Source of the DNA: CAUZFZ01 sp963579025
GTDB taxonomy: Bacteria; Planctomycetota; Planctomycetia; Planctomycetales; Planctomycetaceae
Assembly: GCA_963579025.1 (NCBI GenBank)
Contig: CAUZFZ010000019.1
Coordinates: 26,594-90,593, forward strand
Direction: 5' to 3'
DNA: 64,000 nt
Shown here piece by piece: positions 35,673 to 45,159 of this stretch. Numbering within the stretch: the first letter of the stretch is position 1; each line of letters begins with the position of its first letter. A model generated the notes under the pieces. It worked only from the letters and a program-made list of their open reading frames with translations. It was not told the origin of the DNA and made no database searches. Both the position numbers and the translations under genes were made by a program.

Positions 35673-37604
35673 TCAGTTGCCCGTACTCGCAGTCTTAAAT
35701 GTCTCTACGAGCCGCTCCTTCAGATCGTTGACTGTCACGTTGTTGGAAATCACACGACCGGTGCGGTCGAGGAGGAACATCGTCGGCACGGACAGGATGC
35801 CGTACTCCTGAGCCAGCGGCGCATCGAGGCCGCCGGGCTGATGGATGTTGGGCCATGTGATGCGGTTCTGCTTCGTGAAGCCCGTCAGGTCGGATGTCTG
35901 TCCATCAAGATTGATGCCCACGATCTCGAAGCCGCGGTCTACGTACTGTTCATACATGGCGCGCAGGACGGGCACCTCCTGGACGAACGGCGGCGACCAC
36001 GAAGCCCAGAACACCACCAGCACGACTTTGCCCCGCAGTCCGCTGACATCCACCTGCCGACCGTTCGGCGCTGGTCCGACCAGCTTCAGGGATTTGCCTT
36101 TCAAATCGATGCGTTTCAGAGCACCCGACGCCCGGATGCCCGCCGGATTCTCACCGTGCTTCTGCTTAAGGTTCGTGTACCACTGCCGAGCCTCGTTGGC
36201 CTTGCCGCTGAATTCGGCATTCATGGCCAGTTGCAGCATTGCGTCGGCCGTGTCTTCCGCTTGCGGGTAGTCGTCGACGAAGACTCTCAAATCAGCCAGC
36301 CACCTTTCCTGAATCTTCTGCTGATCCTCCTGACTCTTCGCTGTCCTTAGATTGACGCTGTAGCCTGACAGCAGTTGGCGGTACTCGGCATACGCGACCA
36401 GTTCCTTGCTGCTGGCACCGGTTCGCTGTTTCAGAATCTGCCGGACCTGACCCATGCGCACGCCGGCGCGGCTGTCACCAGCCTGCATACCTGAAGCCAG
36501 CCCGTTCACCAGCTGACGCACCCACGTGTCGTAGTCTTCGGGCGACGCCTCCACGACGATCTGTTCCAGAATCACATTGCGCTGCTGAATGTGGCGCAGC
36601 ACGAGTGCTGGCGGGGCGTCCGCAGCCGGCGGCTTTTCGTCGAGTGTCTGCAACTGCCGGATCAGACTCTGCATTTTGTCCGAGAGCGCTTGCGGCGCAG
36701 CCTGCCCCGTCAAGGCCTCGGGTCGCATCAGGATGCCGCCCGCCACCTCGATCGTATTACCCACCATCGGCCTGGGCACCTGCGTCAGTTTCCAGACCTC
36801 TCCAACTCTGACCATCTCGCCGAGCTGCACAAACCCATGTTTTCCGCCGGTCTCGACAATGGCCATCGCCCCTTCGTAGACCATCAGATCGACGGCGGCT
36901 TTCCCGTCATCGGCCGGAATCGTTCCGGGCAATCGAGCGTCGAAACGATTCCACTTCGACTGGTTAGTCAGGGCGCGGGACACACCGAGGAATTCTCGCA
37001 TCTTCGCTTCGGGCGACTTGACGGATTCCAGCAATTCGGTCGTCAGCTTCTGGTTCAGACCCAATGCCTTCAGGTCGTCGCGATTGATCAGCACGGTCGA
37101 CAGCAGTCGGGCGTCGGCCTTCGCCATGGCAGTGATCGCGACCTGCGAAGCTTCTTCGGCCGACAACTGCTTCCAGTTGTCGATCTTGCCGTCTTCGTTC
37201 GCATCAGTACCCCAGCGCGAACCGCCGGTGTTCAGCCAGCGCGACTGGTCGATCTTGTTGTTGAAGTTCGAATCAACATCCCGATAGACCTCAATCCCCA
37301 TGTGGTAGTAGCGCCACTGGTCAATGTAGCGGTCCTTGTTTGTGTCGACGTATCGCCGCAGGATCTGCCCGTCGGGAGCGAAGACCGCGAACCCGGACAC
37401 TCCGGCGGACCGTTCCAGGTCCACCCGGCAGCGTTTGACATCCGCCGCCGCCGGACTGTCATACTCGACATCCGGCTGAGCAGGTCGGTACTGCAGAGCA
37501 AATTCGGGCGTCGGCGTCTGAGAATGGGCATAATCAGACACACATAATGTCATGGCGAAGGTGGAGACCGCCAGGAAGCGCATCGACATCGCAGAGCTCC
37601 GCAA
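35673..37604 (-). CDS. Secreted TlpA/redoxin-fold protein lacking the CxxC motif
   Basis: 643 residues. A signal peptide (FLAVSTFAMTLCVSDYAHS) leads to a roughly 500-residue region with EF-hand-like repeats (ANEDGKIDNWKQL; DVDSNFNNKIDQSRW; DTNKDRYIDQWRYY) and helical stretches, then a thioredoxin-fold domain (about 510-643). In VVLVVFWASWSPPFVQEVPV the usual WCxxC is WSPPF, so it has no redox cysteines. Otherwise it follows TlpA closely (GFEIVGINLDGQT). It may bind partners rather than exchange disulfides. Two copies of one palindromic element flank it. Confidence 0.85.
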   Translation of the reverse strand: MRSSAMSMRFLAVSTFAMTLCVSDYAHSQTPTPEFALQYRPAQPDVEYDSPAAADVKRCRVDLERSAGVSGFAVFAPDGQILRRYVDTNKDRYIDQWRYYHMGIEVYRDVDSNFNNKIDQSRWLNTGGSRWGTDANEDGKIDNWKQLSAEEASQVAITAMAKADARLLSTVLINRDDLKALGLNQKLTTELLESVKSPEAKMREFLGVSRALTNQSKWNRFDARLPGTIPADDGKAAVDLMVYEGAMAIVETGGKHGFVQLGEMVRVGEVWKLTQVPRPMVGNTIEVAGGILMRPEALTGQAAPQALSDKMQSLIRQLQTLDEKPPAADAPPALVLRHIQQRNVILEQIVVEASPEDYDTWVRQLVNGLASGMQAGDSRAGVRMGQVRQILKQRTGASSKELVAYAEYRQLLSGYSVNLRTAKSQEDQQKIQERWLADLRVFVDDYPQAEDTADAMLQLAMNAEFSGKANEARQWYTNLKQKHGENPAGIRASGALKRIDLKGKSLKLVGPAPNGRQVDVSGLRGKVVLVVFWASWSPPFVQEVPVLRAMYEQYVDRGFEIVGINLDGQTSDLTGFTKQNRITWPNIHQPGGLDAPLAQEYGILSVPTMFLLDRTGRVISNNVTVNDLKERLVETFKTASTGN

Positions 37605-37699
37605 ATCCAGGTTGACTCGGAAAGAGCCGCGATTCTAGCGCAGGTCTCCAAAACGAGTCACGATCAGTTCCGGCCGACTGAAGATGCGGCACAGGGCGT

Positions 37700-37831
37700 G
37701 CTCGGCGCGGGTCTCCCGACCCCGCCGTTGCACGGACCGAAGGTCTCCCTCCTGGAACAACTGGTTGAGACTTCGGTGCGGACGGAGACCTTCGGTCGCG
37801 ATTGCGGCGGGGTCAGAGACCCGCGCCGAAC
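37700..37831. repeat. Palindromic element, copy B (132 bp)
   Basis: Same architecture and orientation as the copy at 35484: GCTCGGCGCGGGTCTCCCGA at the left, CAGAGACCCGCGCCGAAC at the right, and inner arms ACCGAAGGTCTCC/GGAGACCTTCGGT. It has one GAGACTTC unit instead of three, which accounts for its being 20 bases shorter. It lies between the start of the thioredoxin-fold gene and the end of the next gene. Confidence 0.9.
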
Positions 37832-37867
37832 GAGCTTTGGAACGAGTTGTTGATGGTCCGATCGAGA

Positions 37868-38482
37868 CTACTTGAGCTCTTCCAGCTCAACGTCTTCCTC
37901 TTTTTCGCCGTCGGCGCCGAAGCTGGCTCGCAGCGTTGTGCCTTCCTTCGCGACCGTCTTGTCCGGGCCGGTCATTTTGAAGAAGTACACGCCCTTTTCT
38001 TCAATACCCAGAATCACGCCCAGCATCCGGTAACCCTCTCTCGGCTCGGTGCGACGCTGAATCGGCGGGCCGATCGACTTGTTGAACGTACCGCTCAATT
38101 CGACGAAGTAGTACTTGCCCGCTTTCAATTCGCCGCGGGTGACTTTCGTCTTGCGGTCATCAGCATGGAACTGCTTGATCCAGCGGTCGATGTTTGCTTT
38201 AACGCCACCCCCGAAACCAAAGTTGAACAAAGCCAGTTCGCCAGCTTCTTTATCGCCTTCGGCCTGCGGGATCACAAACTGAGCCAGTCGGAGTGTCGAC
38301 GCCGGTTTTTCCTTTTTCCAGGTCTCGGGGACATTGATCACCAGTCCGCCTTTGACCTCGACCTTAACCGTCTTGACCTTGGTTTCTTTCTTCGGCTTGT
38401 CTTTCGCTTCCGGTTTTTCGTCCGCGGTAGCGACAGACGTCAGCAGCATCAGCAATGCAATTGTGGGGAGGGAGAACCGCAT
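37868..38482 (-). CDS. Secreted hypothetical protein
   Basis: 204 residues with a signal peptide (LPTIALLMLLTSVATA) and a Lys/Glu-rich linker (DEKPEAKDKPKKETKVK), then a globular domain (GLVINVPETWKKEKPASTLR; GGVKANIDRWIKQF; GKYYFVELSGTF) ending in an acidic tail. The pattern of a small export-sorted domain handling a p-value-like phrase such as WIKQF is seen in planctomycete proteins of unknown role. I do not recognise a function. It lies 44 bases from mqnE on the same strand. Confidence 0.75.
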   Translation of the reverse strand: MRFSLPTIALLMLLTSVATADEKPEAKDKPKKETKVKTVKVEVKGGLVINVPETWKKEKPASTLRLAQFVIPQAEGDKEAGELALFNFGFGGGVKANIDRWIKQFHADDRKTKVTRGELKAGKYYFVELSGTFNKSIGPPIQRRTEPREGYRMLGVILGIEEKGVYFFKMTGPDKTVAKEGTTLRASFGADGEKEEDVELEELK

Positions 38483-38526
38483 GGGTAAAATCCTTGTGTG
38501 AACAGTTCTTGAGGGACAGCGAGTCC

Positions 38527-39669
<1,143 letters not shown>

Positions 39670-39788
39670 GTCATGTGACTCCGTAGCTCTTCGAAAACAG
39701 TGACTCAACCGGGAAACCGATTCGCAATTAACATTCCATCGACGGGACCAGTGTCGACGTCTGGTCCTTCGACACCGGGCCAACGCAA

Positions 39789-41153
39789 CTACTTCGACAC
39801 TTCCGCCGACCAGTCCTCGTGCAGCTTCTTCAATCGCTCGACGACACCGGCGTTCGCGCCCGCCAGGTTTTTCATCTCGCTGACGTCCTCGCCCAGATTC
39901 ACCAGAAACAATTGATCATTCTTGCCGATCGGAGCTTTGTTACTGGTGTCGCGTGGGTTGCCGATCAACTTCCAGTCTCCGTCGCGGACAGCCCACTGCG
40001 GTGTCCGCCCGCCTCCCGACTGCCAGTGGAAGACCTGATGCGGACTGGTTGCGTCATCGCTCGCGATGACTTCGGCCAGACTCTTTCCATCGAGTTTTCG
40101 CTCGGGCAATTCGACGCCGCAGAAATGTGCAACCGTCGGATACCAGTCGCAGGCGGTCCCCATTTGGTGCCGCACTTCGCCTTCAGGAATGTGTCCCGGC
40201 CATGAGATGATTGCCGGCACGCGAATACCGCCCTCGAACAGACTGAACTTGGCACCGCGGTATGGTCCGGCACTGCCACCACCGCCGAATGTCCGTTCCT
40301 CATGAGAGTGACCGTGATCCGACTGGAAGATGACAATCGTGTTGTCTCGCAGATTCTCTTCATCGAGTTTGGCCAGCAGCCGTCCGATCGACTCGTCCAT
40401 GGTCGAAACGAACGCATTGTACATCCGCCGCGGAGCCGGCAAGTGCTCGTACTTCTTTCGCCATTTGTCCGTGCCCTGCAGCGGATAGTGCGGCAGATTG
40501 ATCGCCCAGTACATGAAGAACGGTTTGTCTTTGTGGGCCTCGATGAAGGCGTGGCCATGCTCGACCATCTGATCGGGGAAGAACTCGCCGTCGCGCCAGA
40601 TGTGGTCCCCATTGAGCCACAGGTCGTGTCGGTTGGGACCGTTCCAGTAGAAAAAGTGCGACCAGTTATCGATGCAGCCGCCCATGTGTCCGAACGAAAA
40701 GTCGTACCCCTGGCCGTTCGGCATCGTCTCCGGCGTGTAGCCCAGGTGCCACTTGCCAACGTGACCGGTCGCGTAGCCAGCCCCTTTCAGCAGTTCGGCA
40801 ATGGTGAGCTGTTCGGTCGGCATGCCGCTGTTACCGGGTCGGGACGAGACGTTACCAGGAACGCCAGCTCGCTGCGGGACTCGACCCGTCATCAGCGCGG
40901 CTCGTGACGGCGAACAGACCGGGGCCGCCGCGTAGAACTGTGTGAATCGAACGCCGCGCGATGCCAGACTATCGATCGCTGGAGTAATCAGGTCCTTCGC
41001 TCCATAGCAGTTCGCGTCGACCGATCCCTGATCGTCTGTGTAGACAATGATCACGTTGGGGCGATCAATTGCGTACGCTGTGACGGCGGTTAGCCAGAGG
41101 GAACTCAGGCTAAGGAGGCACGCTGCGAGCGGCCGAAGTGGTCGAATCTGCAT
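39789..41153 (-). CDS. Secreted sulfatase
   Basis: 454 residues from the ATG at 41153 (MQIRPLRPLA), with a signal peptide ending near AVTAYA. Active: metal residues in YTDDQ (Asp40, Asp41), and the formylglycine site CSPSRAALMTGR with Cys80, which needs the FGE or anSME maturase. Later FQSDHGHSHEERTFGGGG completes the metal site. It hydrolyses a sulfate ester, most likely on a polysaccharide; planctomycetes have many. Substrate cannot be read from the sequence. Confidence 0.94.
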   Translation of the reverse strand: MQIRPLRPLAACLLSLSSLWLTAVTAYAIDRPNVIIVYTDDQGSVDANCYGAKDLITPAIDSLASRGVRFTQFYAAAPVCSPSRAALMTGRVPQRAGVPGNVSSRPGNSGMPTEQLTIAELLKGAGYATGHVGKWHLGYTPETMPNGQGYDFSFGHMGGCIDNWSHFFYWNGPNRHDLWLNGDHIWRDGEFFPDQMVEHGHAFIEAHKDKPFFMYWAINLPHYPLQGTDKWRKKYEHLPAPRRMYNAFVSTMDESIGRLLAKLDEENLRDNTIVIFQSDHGHSHEERTFGGGGSAGPYRGAKFSLFEGGIRVPAIISWPGHIPEGEVRHQMGTACDWYPTVAHFCGVELPERKLDGKSLAEVIASDDATSPHQVFHWQSGGGRTPQWAVRDGDWKLIGNPRDTSNKAPIGKNDQLFLVNLGEDVSEMKNLAGANAGVVERLKKLHEDWSAEVSK

Positions 41154-41305
41154 AGTCTGGTCCGGTGAATTCCGTCTTTCAGTCACGTCGGGTTGGAGTA
41201 TCCCGGTACCGTCTCATAGCGTCAAACGGGCCGGACGTGCCTGATCCGGTGTCCGACGGAACCGTTACGCCAGCCTGATCCCGCATCTCTTGAATTGAGG
41301 ACGAC

Positions 41306-41998
41306 ATGAATTCGCAGGTTCCCAAAGCGTTTCGCGACGACTCCGTCGCAGCTTCCGCGGCCTGGACTCCGCTCGTCACGGGCGGAAACGGGATTCGAAC
41401 TCACCAGTTGACCCTGACGTCCAGCCAGCGTGCGGAGATGACGCTCACGGGCCTGATGCGCTGGATTCCCTGGATTCTGGGCGGAGTCGGAACGGTCCAG
41501 GGGATCTTTGGCATCTACTTCGGACGGCGTATGGCCGACGGTGCGGGCCTCGCTGAGTTGCTGGAGAAGGGCAACTACATCCCTTTGCTGATTGGGGTTA
41601 CCTCAGTCATGGGAATCGTCATCGCCGTTGGTCTGGCCGGCTACTTTTACTGGCGTTCACGTTGTCCGGTTGTGTTCGATCGGAAGCTGGGATGGTACTG
41701 GAAGGGATCAAAGAGCCCGGACACGGTCAGCAACCCGGCGTCTCTCAGCACAGCTGCACGACTGGATCAGATTCACGCGCTGCAGATCATCGACGAGTAC
41801 GTCGTCAATCAAGACAAGGAGGTCGTTCCCTATCACAGTTACGAACTCAATCTCGTACTGGCGGACGGGGATCGGCGGAACGTCCTGGATCACTCAGGTT
41901 TGACGACACTGCGTCACGACGCGGAAATGCTCGGCGAATTCCTGGATGTGCCGATCTGGGATGCGGTGCGAGAGCCGCGACGCGGCAAGAAAAAATGA
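41306..41998 (+). CDS. Hypothetical protein with two membrane helices
   Basis: 230 residues. Two hydrophobic helices (LMRWIPWILGGVGTVQGIFG, about 50-69; LLIGVTSVMGIVIAVGLAGY, about 93-112) and a C-terminal domain with DRKLGWYWKGSKSP, then IHALQIIDEYVVNQDKEVVP, YELNLVLADGDRRNVLDHSG and DAEMLGEFLDVPIWD. The last part recalls bacterial membrane proteins where such a domain follows a hydrophobic hairpin. Function not recognised. Confidence 0.75.
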   Translation: MNSQVPKAFRDDSVAASAAWTPLVTGGNGIRTHQLTLTSSQRAEMTLTGLMRWIPWILGGVGTVQGIFGIYFGRRMADGAGLAELLEKGNYIPLLIGVTSVMGIVIAVGLAGYFYWRSRCPVVFDRKLGWYWKGSKSPDTVSNPASLSTAARLDQIHALQIIDEYVVNQDKEVVPYHSYELNLVLADGDRRNVLDHSGLTTLRHDAEMLGEFLDVPIWDAVREPRRGKKK

Positions 41999-42208
41999 GC
42001 TGGCTCGCGGAACGCGAAATACGCGTCGACCACCCTGTGCCGGAATCGCAGATGGACGGGCTCGCATGATGCCGGGTGAACCGAGTCGCGACAGATTGCC
42101 GATGAACTATTGGGTTCCCCGATCGCATCAACTAGCCTTTATGTGTTGCGTCGGCGGTGCCGTTGCGGCGATTCAGATTTGCTCGATTTCCTCATACGAG
42201 AAAAACAT

Positions 42209-43528
42209 ATGGCCCTCCCAACCCGCGACTTCTGTGACGGTATTTCCCGACGTGGCCTGATCCAGGCGGGACTGGGCGGGATGATTGGTCTGTCGATGCC
42301 GGAACTGCTTCGCTTGCGGGCGCAGGCAGACGAAGGTGGACCGCGAGATACGGCTGTGATCTATCTCGAACTGGCTGGCGGTCCGACGCAGCATGAAACA
42401 TACGATCCAAAATCGAATGCTCCCGCCGAATATCGCGGTCCGTTGAATGCGATTTCGACCGCGCTGCCGGGTGAGTCGTTCAGCGAGCTGATGAGCGGGC
42501 AGGCTCGCATTGCCGACAAACTGGCCGTGATCCGCTCAATGCATCACGACTCGGGCAGTCATGGCACGAGCAGCCACCTGACTCAGACAGGCTATTACCT
42601 GCAGGACCGGCAGAACCGTGACAACGACATGCCGTGCATCGGCTCGGTCACAGCGAAGCTTCGCGGTGCGAACGCATCCGGGATGCCGGCATTCGTGTCG
42701 ATTCCGCAAAGTATGCGGTTCGGGCGTGCGGCATGGCTGGGCAAGGGACTGAACCCCTTTGAGACCGGCAAGAGTGCCGACACCGCGAATTTCACGGTCC
42801 CGAATCTAACTCTGCTGAAAGGGCTGACGACCGACCGACTGTCCGACCGCCGCTCTCTGCTGTCCGGCTTCGATTCCACTCTGCGCGTGCTCGACAATCG
42901 TGGTGCCGCCGAAGCGACCGACGACTTCACACGACAGGCGTTCGACCTCGTGACCGGCGACGCAGCCCGTGCCGCGTTTGACATGGAAGAAGAATCCGAC
43001 GCCACTCGCGACCGCTACGGCCGCAACTCGATCGGTCAGAACATCCTGCTGGCGAAGCGGCTGGTCGAACGCGGCGTGACCTTTGTCACGATTCGCTGCA
43101 GTACGCTGGGAAGCTGGGACGATCACCGGGATGTCGCCGGTCGCATGAGAGCCAAAGGACCGGGTATCGATCAGGGCATCGCCGCTCTAGTGACAGACCT
43201 CTATGAAACTGGTCTGGCGGAGAAGGTCATGGTTGTGGCAATGGGCGAATTCGGCCGTACGCCGAAAGTGAACGGAACCGCCGGCCGCGACCACTGGGGC
43301 CGAGTCATGAGCGTCATGCTTTCCGGCGGTGACCTGAAAGTCGGCCAGATTGTGGGCTCATCGGATTCCAACGGAGCCGTGCCGAAAGATCGCCCGTATC
43401 GTCCGGAAAACGTTCTGGCGATGCTGTACCGTCATCTGGGAATCGACCCGGCGATGACGTTCAACGATCGATCCGGTCGTCCCCGCTATCTGCTCGAACG
43501 CCGCGAGCTGATTACCGAGTTGGTGTGA
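42209..43528 (+). CDS. DUF1501 family exported protein
   Basis: 439 residues from the ATG at 42209. N-terminal Tat-like signal (SRRGLIQAGLGGMIGLSMPE). DUF1501 features: VIYLELAGGPTQHETYDPKS, LAVIRSMHHDSGSHGTSSH, GVTFVTIRCSTLGSWDDHRD, MVVAMGEFGRTPKVNGTAGR and DHWGRVMSVMLSGG. The fold is related to the alkaline phosphatase/sulfatase group and the family usually sits beside DUF1553 proteins or sulfatases in planctomycetes. Here the nearest sulfatase is 1 kb upstream on the other strand. Activity not established. Confidence 0.92.
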   Translation: MALPTRDFCDGISRRGLIQAGLGGMIGLSMPELLRLRAQADEGGPRDTAVIYLELAGGPTQHETYDPKSNAPAEYRGPLNAISTALPGESFSELMSGQARIADKLAVIRSMHHDSGSHGTSSHLTQTGYYLQDRQNRDNDMPCIGSVTAKLRGANASGMPAFVSIPQSMRFGRAAWLGKGLNPFETGKSADTANFTVPNLTLLKGLTTDRLSDRRSLLSGFDSTLRVLDNRGAAEATDDFTRQAFDLVTGDAARAAFDMEEESDATRDRYGRNSIGQNILLAKRLVERGVTFVTIRCSTLGSWDDHRDVAGRMRAKGPGIDQGIAALVTDLYETGLAEKVMVVAMGEFGRTPKVNGTAGRDHWGRVMSVMLSGGDLKVGQIVGSSDSNGAVPKDRPYRPENVLAMLYRHLGIDPAMTFNDRSGRPRYLLERRELITELV

Positions 43529-43540
43529 GGTCAGATCCCG

Positions 43541-43616
43541 TACAAGCCCGAAGCGCAAGCGAGTGAACTGCTTGCGCTGCGAATTCCGGTTCACTCGCTT
43601 GCGTTTCGGGCTTGTA
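43541..43616. repeat. REP hairpin upstream of the RAYT gene
   Basis: Arms 43541-43568 and 43589-43616 match at 27 of 28 positions (TACAAGCCCGAAGCGCAAGC... and its complement) around a 20-base loop. Nearly identical to the repeat at 44137; the two bracket a transposase gene. Confidence 0.93.
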
Positions 43617-43634
43617 TTGCCGCTGGAGCTCTAC

Positions 43635-44135
43635 ATGAGCAATCGGGAATTCAACCCTGACGAGCCGCTTGCATACTTACTGACTTGGACAACCTACGGA
43701 ACGTGGCTTCCCGGCGACGATCGTGGATGGAATCGGAAAGATGTCGCCGCGAATCAGCCGCCGGATTCCCTGTTTCGCGCGGCTGCGGAATCTCGGATGA
43801 CGGAGTCCGCGTTTACGTTGTCCGAATCGCACCGCGAAATCGTTGAGCGAACAATTCACCGGCACTGCGAAATCCGGAATTGGCAGTTGCATGCAATCAG
43901 TGTCCGATCGAATCACGTGCATGTCGTTGTGACGGCTCGCGGATACAAACCCGAGACAGTCCGCGATCAATTCAAAGCATGGTGCACTCGAAAGCTCAAA
44001 CAGGCCGGCGAATCGCGTGAGAACTTCTGGACGGAAGGGTGCAGCCAGCGTTGGATCAATTGTGATGATGATCTGGAGTCGGCTGTTGTCTACGTGTTGG
44101 AAGCGCAAGACCGGAAAGGCCGAGAAGCTCAGTGA
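43635..44135 (+). CDS. REP-associated tyrosine transposase (RAYT, Y1/HUH)
   Basis: 166-residue single-strand transposase/nickase of the IS200-like group, thought to mobilise REP sequences. The HUH motif is NHVHVVV (His94, His96) and the catalytic Tyr is probably Tyr153 in VVYVLEAQD. ATG at 43635 chosen; an upstream start at 43563 would be inside the REP. The stop ends one base before the downstream REP. Motifs look intact, so it may be active. Confidence 0.93.
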   Translation: MSNREFNPDEPLAYLLTWTTYGTWLPGDDRGWNRKDVAANQPPDSLFRAAAESRMTESAFTLSESHREIVERTIHRHCEIRNWQLHAISVRSNHVHVVVTARGYKPETVRDQFKAWCTRKLKQAGESRENFWTEGCSQRWINCDDDLESAVVYVLEAQDRKGREAQ

Positions 44136-44136
44136 A

Positions 44137-44212
44137 TACAAGCCCGAAGCGCAAGCGAGTGAACGCGTTACACGGCATACTCAGGTTCACTCGCTTGCGC
44201 TTCGGGCTCGTA
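44137..44212. repeat. REP hairpin downstream of the RAYT gene
   Basis: Arms 44137-44164 and 44185-44212 match at 27 of 28 positions around a 20-base loop. The 28-base left arm is identical to that of the upstream copy. It also lies between the converging RAYT and lpxI genes and may act as a terminator for both. Confidence 0.93.
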
Positions 44213-44226
44213 TTTCGCGCCGACGA

Positions 44227-45159
44227 TCACGCCGCCGCAGCAAGCTGCAGCTCGTCCGCGTTCAGCGAGACAATCGTAATGCCCAGCTTTCCGGCCAGCT
44301 CGATCACTTCTGCGTTGTCGAGCATGATGGTCATGCCGCTCTCGATCGCCAGGCAACGGGCGCCGGCTTCGTGCATTGTCTGAATGGTCTTCACTCCGAC
44401 AGTCGGTACGTCGAACCGCATGTCCTGCTGAGGCTTGGCGACTTTGACAACGGTCATGCCGCCCCGCGGACACAACGGTGCCGAGCGCTCGATGCAGCGG
44501 TCCGTGCCTTCGATCGCTTCGACAGCAATGACAGCTCGGTCGTTGACCACAATCGACTGGCCGATGTCCAGGCCACCCATCTGTTTGGCGATGTCCCAGC
44601 CGAAACGGATGTCTCGCCACTGGGACGGCGAAGGTTTGCGGCGAGTCAGAAATCCGTGTTCCACGAGCAGCTCCGGGCAGTAATCGAGTGCCGATCCGAA
44701 TTGAAGATTGTCACGCTCGAACTCGCGGATCACCGCCAGCAGCAGCGTGTCGTCCTTACAGTCCTGCGTGAGGACGTACGAGCACACCATGTGAATCGTC
44801 CGCCAGTCGGGCATCATTCGCCATAGCCGGCGCTGGAACAGCGTGATCTTCTCGACCTTCCCGGCCATGACGATCTGCTGCACGTTGTGGCGATGGAACG
44901 ATCGAATCCCGCGGCCGATTTTGCTGATCGGGCAGACTTCGAACGAATCACAGACCTCAGCCAGTTCACGCGTCGCCATGCCCTGAACACCGACAGCGTG
45001 GACATAGCGTCCCTGCTCCCGGGCGGCCTGAGCAATCACGATGGGAAAACGGCCACCACCGGCCAGAAGTCCGAGTCGTTCAGGATTGGTTGCGAGTTCG
45101 GTGTGCATCTGAGGGAAGGTCAAAACGGGGGTCGAATCAGTCAACATTTCAGGCTGCAT
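44227..45159 (-). CDS. lpxI: UDP-2,3-diacylglucosamine diphosphatase LpxI
   Basis: 310 residues. LpxI (formerly DUF1009) cleaves UDP-2,3-diacylglucosamine to lipid X in lipid A synthesis, in bacteria that lack LpxH. Family stretches: LGLLAGGGRFPIVIAQAARE, IGRGIRSFHRHNVQQIVMAG, KVEKITLFQ, and the C-terminal VVKVAKPQQDMRFDVPTVG. The start overlaps the lpxD stop by 11 bases (an ATG at 45147 is an alternative), so these consecutive-pathway genes are coupled. Confidence 0.94.
   Translation of the reverse strand: MQPEMLTDSTPVLTFPQMHTELATNPERLGLLAGGGRFPIVIAQAAREQGRYVHAVGVQGMATRELAEVCDSFEVCPISKIGRGIRSFHRHNVQQIVMAGKVEKITLFQRRLWRMMPDWRTIHMVCSYVLTQDCKDDTLLLAVIREFERDNLQFGSALDYCPELLVEHGFLTRRKPSPSQWRDIRFGWDIAKQMGGLDIGQSIVVNDRAVIAVEAIEGTDRCIERSAPLCPRGGMTVVKVAKPQQDMRFDVPTVGVKTIQTMHEAGARCLAIESGMTIMLDNAEVIELAGKLGITIVSLNADELQLAAAA

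Noticed and set aside
36591..37547. 318-residue plus-strand frame
   Set aside because: Antisense to the secreted thioredoxin-fold gene, which has a signal peptide and recognisable domains.
35484..37831. Two palindromic elements as insertion sequences
   Set aside because: Neither encodes a transposase, and no target-site duplication is evident at the edges, so I list them as repeats.
43563..43634. Upstream in-frame start for the RAYT gene
   Set aside because: It would translate the REP hairpin itself; the ATG at 43635 starts the recognisable transposase.
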